From Phycisphaerales bacterium UBA7708 (GTDB lineage: Bacteria > Planctomycetota > Phycisphaerae > Sedimentisphaerales > Anaerohalosphaeraceae), in NCBI GenBank assembly GCA_002482415.1, contig DLFY01000063.1, forward strand, positions 905 through 8,707: a stretch of DNA of 7,803 nt, in the 5' to 3' direction. Every line of letters begins with the position of its first letter. Within the stretch, counting starts at the first letter, position 1. The notes below the pieces were generated by a model. The model did no database searches and was not told the DNA's origin. It was given only the letters and a program-made list of their open reading frames with translations. Below, piece after piece: positions 1-5,622 of this stretch. The translations under genes were made by a program, and so were the position numbers.

Positions 1-798
1 TCGTTTCGCCGCATTCAGTTTACGCCGGACCTGATGCCGGCGGATATCATCGGCACGCACATCATTCTGGAAGATCCTGCCTCCGGCCGGCGGGCGTTTG
101 AGTTCCAGCCGGGGCCGGTGTTCGGGCAGATTATCCTGGCCGACGAAATCAACCGTGCGACGCCCAAGACCCAGTCGGCGATGCTGGAGGCGATGCAGGA
201 ACATTCGGTCACCAGCGGCGGGACGATTCATCGCCTGCCGGAGCCGTTTCTGGTGCTGGCGACACAAAACCCGATTGAGCAGGAGGGTACGTATCCATTG
301 CCGGAAGCACAGCTTGACCGGTTCTTCTTCAAGCTGCTGGTGCCTTACAGCAGCCGCGACGAATTAAAGTTTATCCTGGACCGGACGACGACGGGGCATA
401 CGCCGCAGGTCAATCCGATTCTCAGTGCCGAGCAGATTCTGGAAGCCCAGCATCTGGTTCGCAAGGTAGCCGCGGCCGACCATGTGCAGGATTATGCCAT
501 CCGGCTGACGCTGGCGACGCATCCGAAGGGACAATACGCAACCGACAAGGTCAATCAGTTTGTGCGATTCGGCTCCTCGCCCCGCGGGGTCCAGGCCCTG
601 ATGCTGTCGGCCAAGGTGCGGGCCATGATGGACAAGCGCTACCATGTCAGCTTTGAGGATATTCGCAAATCGGTCCTGCCGGCCCTGCGGCATCGCATTC
701 TGCTGAACTTTGAAGGGCAGGCCGAGGGCATGACCAGCGATGATATTCTGGCTGATATTCTCAACCAGGTACCGACGACCGGGCCGGAAAAGTCATAA
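1..798 (+). CDS. MoxR-family AAA+ ATPase, 5'-truncated by window edge
   Basis: This is the C-terminal 265 residues of a MoxR-type AAA+ ATPase; the reading frame is open from base 1, so the start and the Walker A loop lie upstream. What remains is diagnostic. The first codons encode FRRIQFTPDLMPADIIG, the typical MoxR segment after Walker A. Walker B (ILADEINR) is at about 133-156, with the acidic pair at 142-147. The sensor-1 stretch ATQNPIEQEGTYPLPEAQLDRF spans 259-324, with the sensor Asn at 268 and a probable arginine finger at 319. A sensor-2 motif SPRG is at 574-585, in the C-terminal lid domain. MoxR proteins are cytoplasmic ring ATPases that act like chaperones on VWA-domain partners, and two such partners follow directly. 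The stop codon TAA is at 796-798. All visible ATPase motifs look intact. An internal ATG at 34 is not the real start, because conserved sequence continues upstream of it. Family assignment is firm; the specific substrate is unknown. Confidence 0.95.
   Translation, partial: SFRRIQFTPDLMPADIIGTHIILEDPASGRRAFEFQPGPVFGQIILADEINRATPKTQSAMLEAMQEHSVTSGGTIHRLPEPFLVLATQNPIEQEGTYPLPEAQLDRFFFKLLVPYSSRDELKFILDRTTTGHTPQVNPILSAEQILEAQHLVRKVAAADHVQDYAIRLTLATHPKGQYATDKVNQFVRFGSSPRGVQALMLSAKVRAMMDKRYHVSFEDIRKSVLPALRHRILLNFEGQAEGMTSDDILADILNQVPTTGPEKS
786..792 (+). promoter_or_regulatory. Probable ribosome binding site for the DUF58 gene
   Basis: GGAAAAG lies inside the last codons of the MoxR gene, six bases before GTG 799 and fifteen before ATG 808. 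The spacing favours the GTG start, but the match to a Shine-Dalgarno sequence is only partial. Confidence 0.35.
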
Positions 799-1716
799 GT
801 GGTAAATATGGAATCCATCACACATACAAAACAGAAATTGACGGATTTGCTGGACCCTCAGTTCATGGCGCGGCTGGATGGACTGGATTTGGCCAGCCGC
901 CGGATGCTGCGGGGGCAGACCCAGGGCCAGCGGCTCAGCAAGCGTCGCGGGCAAAGCGTGGAGTTTGCCGACCATCGGCAATACACCGCCGGTGATGATT
1001 TGCGGTTTCTGGACTGGAATATCTATGCCCGCCTGGAGCAGTTGTTTTTGAAGCTGTTCCTGGAAGAGCAGGATTTGACGCTGCATATTCTGATGGATGT
1101 CAGCGAATCGACCACCATGGGCCAGCCCAGCAAGGCCCTGTTTATCCGCAAGATGGCCGCGGCGCTGGGCTATGTCGGCGTGGTGCATCATAACCGCGTC
1201 GCTATCAGTGCCTTTGCCGACGGAATTACCCTGCAGCTTGCCAATCAGCGCGGGCGGGGCTGTATATCGCGGCTGGCGGAGTTTCTGCTGACGGTCGAAA
1301 ACGGCGGCCCAACGGCCTTTGAGAAGGCCTGCAAACAGGTGGTTCAGGATCGCATCGGCTCCGGCGTGGTGGTGGTGCTGTCGGATATGCTGTTTAAGGA
1401 AGGCTACGAGGCGGGATTGAAGCGGCTGTTCAGCCGGCATTATGATGTGTATGTGATTCAGACGCTCAGTCCGGAAGAACGCCAGCCGACGCTGAACGGA
1501 GATTTGAAGCTGGTGGATGTCGAGGACGCCGATACGGCGGAAGTTACTATGAGTGCGGCATTGTTGGGTTATTACCGCAAGACGCTGGCGTCCTATTGCG
1601 ACCAGTTGCAGCAGTTTTGTACGCGGCATGGGGCCGGGTATGTGCTGGCCGGCAGTGATGCTTCGGCGGAGCGGCTGACGCTCAATACGCTGCGAAAATC
1701 AGGATTATTACGATAG
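799..1716 (+). CDS. DUF58 domain protein with VWA-like MIDAS fold
   Basis: This 305-residue protein is of usual size for DUF58 proteins that accompany MoxR ATPases. The family signature is at residues 51-78 (RGQSVEFADHRQYTAGDDLR, then FLDWNIYAR). A VWA-like domain follows, with a complete-looking metal site: D100-x-S102-x-S104 (MDVSES), a Thr in the NGGPT loop, and D196 in VVVLSDML. There is no signal peptide or clear membrane helix, so it is probably cytoplasmic and meets MoxR there. GTG at 799 directly follows the MoxR stop and has GGAAAAG six bases upstream. ATG at 808 is an equally plausible start that changes only three residues. The adjacency suggests translational coupling. DUF58 proteins are thought to bind metal and ligand through the MIDAS and to be acted on by MoxR; the substrate here cannot be read from sequence. 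Family assignment is firm, exact function is not. Confidence 0.93.
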   Translation: MVNMESITHTKQKLTDLLDPQFMARLDGLDLASRRMLRGQTQGQRLSKRRGQSVEFADHRQYTAGDDLRFLDWNIYARLEQLFLKLFLEEQDLTLHILMDVSESTTMGQPSKALFIRKMAAALGYVGVVHHNRVAISAFADGITLQLANQRGRGCISRLAEFLLTVENGGPTAFEKACKQVVQDRIGSGVVVVLSDMLFKEGYEAGLKRLFSRHYDVYVIQTLSPEERQPTLNGDLKLVDVEDADTAEVTMSAALLGYYRKTLASYCDQLQQFCTRHGAGYVLAGSDASAERLTLNTLRKSGLLR

Positions 1717-1731
1717 ATAGAATATAATACG

Positions 1732-3699
1732 ATGGAATGGCTTAGTCCAATGATAGGAATCTGGGCGGCGGCAGTGAGTGTGCCGCTGCTGGTTCTGCTG
1801 TATTTCCTGAAGCTCAAGCGTCGGGAGCAGTTGATCTCCAGTACGCTGCTGTGGAAAAAGGCGATTCAGGATCTGCAGGTCAATGCGCCGTTTCAGAAAA
1901 TACGCCGCAATATCCTGCTGCTGCTTCAATTGCTGGCGCTGGGGGCGATTCTGCTGGCGCTGGCCGGGCCGGTGCTGCGGATGATGGGCAGCGGGCCTAA
2001 GCGGTATGTCCTGCTGATTGATCGTTCGGCCAGTATGAATGCGACGGATGTTCTGCCCAGCCGACTGTCCGAGGCCAAACGGCAGGCCAGGGTCTTTATC
2101 GAATCGCTTCCCAAAGACAGGCTGTTTTCCCTGAATCGGGCCCAGACGCAGGTGATGGCGATTGCGTTTGATAAAACGGCCAAAGTCGTCTGCAATTTTA
2201 CGTCGGACCGCCAGCAGCTTCTTCGGGCAATCGATGCCATTGAGCCGGGAGATGGGGCCTCGCAGATTGGGCAGGCCCTGATTGCAGCGCGGGCTTTCGC
2301 GCAGCCGGTTGAGGCCGATGCCAATAACCAGAGTGCAGAAGCGCCGGCCCGTCTGCTGCTGTTTTCCGATGGGCGGATTGAAGACCTCGCGCAGCAGGCT
2401 GTCGGTCAGGATGAATTGGAATATTATGCGATAGGACAACACCCGGATAATCTGGGGATTATTGCCATGCAGGCCCGGCGGGACTTTGAAGACACCCAGC
2501 GTGTGGATGTCTTTTTGACGCTGGCCAATTATGGCCCGAATCCGGCGGCGTCGGATGTGGAGTTTGCAGTCAATGAGACGGTGGTTTCCGTCCGTCCGGT
2601 GAATGTGGACAAAGAAAGTCTTGCTTCGGATGGCCAGACGATGCTGGCGGGCAAGATGTCGATGGAATTTTCTTTCCGCAGCGACGAGGCGGCGGTGGTC
2701 CGTGTGCGGGTATTAAAGGCGGATGCCCTGCCGACGGATAATACTGCTTATGCGGTGGTGTCGGCACGGAAGAACCTGTCGATTGCGCTGGTGTCAGCAG
2801 GAAATGCGGTGCTGCGGTCGGCTTTGAAGGCCTGCGGACCGAGCCGGCTGGATGAAATGACCGCGGCGGAGTTTGAAGCAAAAGCAACAACGGATTTTGT
2901 GGTCCAGCAGCCTTATGATGTGATTGTGCTGGATAATGTAACCCTTCAGACGCGGCCGCGTGCCCGGTATCTGGTGTTCGGGCAGCCGCCGGCCGGAATC
3001 GATGTCACTGTCGGCGGCGAGCTGGAAAGCCAGTTTGTGGCCGACTGGCGGGCACGTCATCCGGTCTTGCAGTATGTGAATTTGAATACCCTGTTTGCGG
3101 CCCGGGGACTGATGCTCCAGATGCCGCGGGATGCGGAAATTCTGGCCGAATTCACCAAAGGGCCGGCCATCAGTGTGCTGCGGCGTCAGGGCAGTGTGTT
3201 TATCCTGACGGCGTTTGATGTGCTGGCGACCAACTGGCCGTTTGAACCGGGCTTTGTGCTGTACTGCTATAATGCGATGCAGTATCTGGCTGCACAGGCC
3301 TCTGCCGAGACCGACGGTTCGCTGCGGCCGGGCGAGCCGATTATCGTCGAGGGATTGCCGGCCAGGATGGAAACCACCGTGTCCGGGCCGGGGATAGAGT
3401 CGCTGAAGCTGACTGCAACGGATGCGGGGCTGGTGCGGCTGCCGGCGGCGGAACATGCGGGATTGTATCGGATGGACTTTGCCGGACGTGAGGCAAAATA
3501 TTTTGCGGTCAATCTCAACGATGAACAGGAAAGCCGGGTTGAGCCGCTCAAGACCCTGACCTTGTCAGGACAGGAAGTCAAGGCCGAGGCGAAGCCCCTG
3601 TCGCGGGCGAATCTGCCGCTGTGGCCGTACCTGGTACTGGCGGCGCTGGGGTTGTGCCTGCTGGAGTGGTGGGTTTATACGGGTAAAATGAAGTTATAG
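1732..3699 (+). CDS. BatA-like VWA-domain membrane protein
   Basis: This 655-residue membrane protein starts with the two-helix BatA-type N-terminus: a membrane segment at about 7-26, the basic stretch KLKRRE, then a second segment at about 59-79. A VWA domain follows at about 90-230, with MIDAS residues D97-x-S99-x-S101 (IDRSASM) and D213-G214 (FSDG). The position usually held by Thr appears to be Ser (S177 in DGASQIG). Residues 230-370 look beta-rich and extracytoplasmic. Residues 390-525 resemble the GATase-like region of large BatA-type proteins: YDVIVLD from 395, HPVLQYVNL from 443, and FDVLATNWPF around 496. A final membrane helix is at about 628-648, before a short basic tail. The gene starts 15 nt after the DUF58 stop. 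No good ribosome binding site is visible, so translation may depend on coupling. BatA-type proteins are expected partners of MoxR/DUF58 in the inner membrane. It is much longer than a classical BatA of about 330 residues, so the symbol batA is not given. Confidence 0.88.
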   Translation: MEWLSPMIGIWAAAVSVPLLVLLYFLKLKRREQLISSTLLWKKAIQDLQVNAPFQKIRRNILLLLQLLALGAILLALAGPVLRMMGSGPKRYVLLIDRSASMNATDVLPSRLSEAKRQARVFIESLPKDRLFSLNRAQTQVMAIAFDKTAKVVCNFTSDRQQLLRAIDAIEPGDGASQIGQALIAARAFAQPVEADANNQSAEAPARLLLFSDGRIEDLAQQAVGQDELEYYAIGQHPDNLGIIAMQARRDFEDTQRVDVFLTLANYGPNPAASDVEFAVNETVVSVRPVNVDKESLASDGQTMLAGKMSMEFSFRSDEAAVVRVRVLKADALPTDNTAYAVVSARKNLSIALVSAGNAVLRSALKACGPSRLDEMTAAEFEAKATTDFVVQQPYDVIVLDNVTLQTRPRARYLVFGQPPAGIDVTVGGELESQFVADWRARHPVLQYVNLNTLFAARGLMLQMPRDAEILAEFTKGPAISVLRRQGSVFILTAFDVLATNWPFEPGFVLYCYNAMQYLAAQASAETDGSLRPGEPIIVEGLPARMETTVSGPGIESLKLTATDAGLVRLPAAEHAGLYRMDFAGREAKYFAVNLNDEQESRVEPLKTLTLSGQEVKAEAKPLSRANLPLWPYLVLAALGLCLLEWWVYTGKMKL

Positions 3700-3707
3700 A
3701 CAGTGTT

Positions 3708-3713
3708 AAGGAG
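3708..3713 (+). promoter_or_regulatory. Shine-Dalgarno sequence for the ABC permease gene, unusually distant
   Basis: AAGGAG is the strongest Shine-Dalgarno match in the first three gene junctions, but it sits 15 nt from ATG 3729, longer than the usual 5-10. An in-frame TAA at 3717-3719 rules out any earlier start, so the long spacing is real unless an unusual start codon is used. Confidence 0.6.
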
Positions 3714-3728
3714 CGATAACAAAAAACG

Positions 3729-5585
3729 ATGCTGGCGGCGATGGATACATTCCGGCTGCGATTCAGTGAGCGGCTTTGGCGCATCAGCCCGATGCGGCTG
3801 GCGGGGCCGTCTCTGGATAAGGAGCTTCGCACGGCCAGCCGGCGCAAGCGAACCTACGGCTATCGCCTGCTGTATGTAGTCGGGCTGCTGCTGATGGTCC
3901 TGCCGTACTGGACGGATGCGTTCTATGTCGGACGAACACCCATCCCCCTGCAGCAGGCTCGTATGGCCGAGGGGGTTGTTCACATCACATCCAGGGTAAT
4001 GTGGTTTCAGTTTTTGACGCTGCCGATGGCCTCGGTGATTCTGCTTTCCGGGGCGTTCAGTGAGGAAATCGCCAAGCGGACGCTGGGGGTGCTGATGACT
4101 ACGCCGATTTCGGGCTTTCAGATGGTGGCGGGCAAGCTGCTGTCGGCATTGTCTCAACTGGTGATGCTGATGCTGCAAAGTGTACCGATTCTGATGATTA
4201 TGGGTATTTATGGCGGGCTGGATTGGCGATTTATTGCCGCGGCAACGGCGCTGACGTTCTGCTGTTCGCTGACGGCGGGCCTGACGACAGTGTGGGTTTC
4301 GACCTATTTTAAGCGAGCCACCGTGGTCATTATGGTTACACTGCTGCTGTTGACGATGGCCTATATCGTAGCTCCGCAGTTTTTGCACAGAGGCAATTGG
4401 CTGGGGTACATCAATCCACTCACTATTTTCGTGTTGGTAGAAACGTCCCTCTATCAAGGATTGTATTTTGATTATCATGATTTAATTGTTAAGCTGATTG
4501 ATAATGCATTATTGCGGCAGAGTGTATTGCAGCAGGGGATTTCGCCTCCCGCGGCTGTTCCTTATGGGCTGTTTTGTATTTTTCAGGTAATGGTATCATT
4601 TGGTGTATTGATCTGGTCTGCAAAACGTGTACGAAAAAAAGGCTATCAGTTATTTTCAGGTCAAGGCCGGCTGACCCGGTGGTTTACGGAACCCTCTGAA
4701 AAAGCCCAGCGGCCCATTGGCGGAAAACCGATCGAACTCAAACCGCTGCGGACGGTAACGGGCAACGCGATGATCTGGAAGGAATTGCGGAGCCCGATGC
4801 TGCGGCGGCGAAAGCTGAAATTGGCTGCGATTGTATCTCCGCTGATTTTACTCAATGCGATTCTGTTTCTATCTATTATGGGTCTTCAAAGTCAGGCACG
4901 ATGGCTTGAGGTGATGATGCCGCTGTTTTTGATTATGATTGGCCTGTCTCCTTTTGTCCTGACCTTGTTATTTTCGGCCGGAGCGATTAGCAGTGAAAAG
5001 GAAAGCGGAACCTGGCCGATATTGCTGGTGACACCCTTATCGGGCTGGACGATACTTCTGGGCAAGATCGTAGGTATTATAAAAAAAACCTGTATTTACT
5101 GGCTTTCTGTGCTGGGTCTTCTGTGGATTGTGCTTTATGTCGGCCAGTGGCCTCTCGTGACATCTGTACTTGTATTACCGATTGCCGGCCAGATTATTTT
5201 GTGGATCTGTGCATCGGGACTCTTCTGGGGGAGTCTTGTCCGTAAAACAGCCAGTTCGGTTGTGTTGACCATCCTTTTCCTGTTTGTTTGCTGGGCACCG
5301 GGAATATATTTCTCGCTATTTTCACATTATTATTGGTATAGTTATAATTCTACCACCTTTTTAGGTTACAGATATCATAGCTGGATTATTGACAACGTGA
5401 TTTGCCTGAATCCTTTTATGCAGCTTAAGGCAATTCTTCAAGATGAATATCAATGGCCTATAGATAGTTTGAGAGGTACAATTCCTTCTACTGTATTTGT
5501 GTTTTGTGCTTTTGTGTTATATTGTATCGTGTCTTTTGTGCTTCTGGCGATAACTCAACGCCTGATTCGACGACGGATATTTTAA
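3729..5585 (+). CDS. ABC-2 type transporter permease, two fused homologous halves
   Basis: This 618-residue integral membrane protein has about twelve predicted helices in a 6+6 arrangement: roughly 43-62, 88-108, 140-162, 166-190, 197-215 and 278-297, then 365-385, 393-414, 455-471, 476-500, 508-528 and 589-608. It belongs to the ABC-2 permease superfamily (NosY-like), inner-membrane subunits that work with a separate ATPase. The two halves are clearly related. KELR at 31-34 recurs at 351-354. The loop GAFSEEIAKRTLGVLMTTPISG (108-129) matches GAISSEKESGTWPILLVTPLSG (418-439), with both followed by GK (135-136 and 445-446). NPL at 229 matches NPF at 561. It therefore probably supplies both transmembrane units of an exporter in one chain. 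No Walker motifs are present, so the ATPase must be encoded elsewhere. ATG 3729 is chosen because of the in-frame stop at 3717; ATG 3741 is a weaker alternative. The gene contains AT-rich patches unlike its neighbours. The substrate is unknown. Confidence 0.88.
   Translation: MLAAMDTFRLRFSERLWRISPMRLAGPSLDKELRTASRRKRTYGYRLLYVVGLLLMVLPYWTDAFYVGRTPIPLQQARMAEGVVHITSRVMWFQFLTLPMASVILLSGAFSEEIAKRTLGVLMTTPISGFQMVAGKLLSALSQLVMLMLQSVPILMIMGIYGGLDWRFIAAATALTFCCSLTAGLTTVWVSTYFKRATVVIMVTLLLLTMAYIVAPQFLHRGNWLGYINPLTIFVLVETSLYQGLYFDYHDLIVKLIDNALLRQSVLQQGISPPAAVPYGLFCIFQVMVSFGVLIWSAKRVRKKGYQLFSGQGRLTRWFTEPSEKAQRPIGGKPIELKPLRTVTGNAMIWKELRSPMLRRRKLKLAAIVSPLILLNAILFLSIMGLQSQARWLEVMMPLFLIMIGLSPFVLTLLFSAGAISSEKESGTWPILLVTPLSGWTILLGKIVGIIKKTCIYWLSVLGLLWIVLYVGQWPLVTSVLVLPIAGQIILWICASGLFWGSLVRKTASSVVLTILFLFVCWAPGIYFSLFSHYYWYSYNSTTFLGYRYHSWIIDNVICLNPFMQLKAILQDEYQWPIDSLRGTIPSTVFVFCAFVLYCIVSFVLLAITQRLIRRRIF
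5321..5348 (+). promoter_or_regulatory. Candidate internal sigma70-type promoter within the permease gene
   Basis: TTCACA (5321-5326, five of six matches to the -35 consensus) is followed after 16 bases by a perfect TATAAT (5343-5348). It would start transcription near 5355 and give the last gene a leader of about 265 nt. It lies in an AT-rich patch of coding sequence, where such matches also arise by chance, so it is a candidate only. Confidence 0.3.
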
Positions 5586-5609
5586 AACGCAATAAATAAA
5601 AATGAATAT

Positions 5610-5615
5610 AAGGGG
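5610..5615 (+). promoter_or_regulatory. Ribosome binding site that decides the start of the last gene
   Basis: AAGGGG lies seven bases before ATG 5623, an ideal distance. The earlier in-frame ATG at 5602 has only AT-rich sequence (AACGCAATAAATAAAA) in front of it and would place this site inside its own coding region. Confidence 0.6.
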
Positions 5616-5622
5616 CAAAGTT

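Noticed and set aside
793..1629. Long antisense open frame (278 codons) opposite the DUF58 gene
   Set aside because: It is rich in Gln, His and Arg with no domain or motif, and lies wholly opposite a gene with clear family motifs. It is a by-product of GC-biased third codon positions. The same applies to antisense frames at 1708-2442, 2794-3456, 3675-4478 and 7336-7770.
1723..1728. Perfect TATAAT just before the VWA gene
   Set aside because: A transcript from it would start at or after the ATG at 1732, and no -35 match is present 16-18 bases upstream. It is probably chance in a short AT-rich junction.
5389..5419. Perfect TTGACA in the permease gene as a second promoter for the last gene
   Set aside because: Only a poor TTTTAT at a 19-base spacing follows; the TTCACA/TATAAT pair just upstream is far better.
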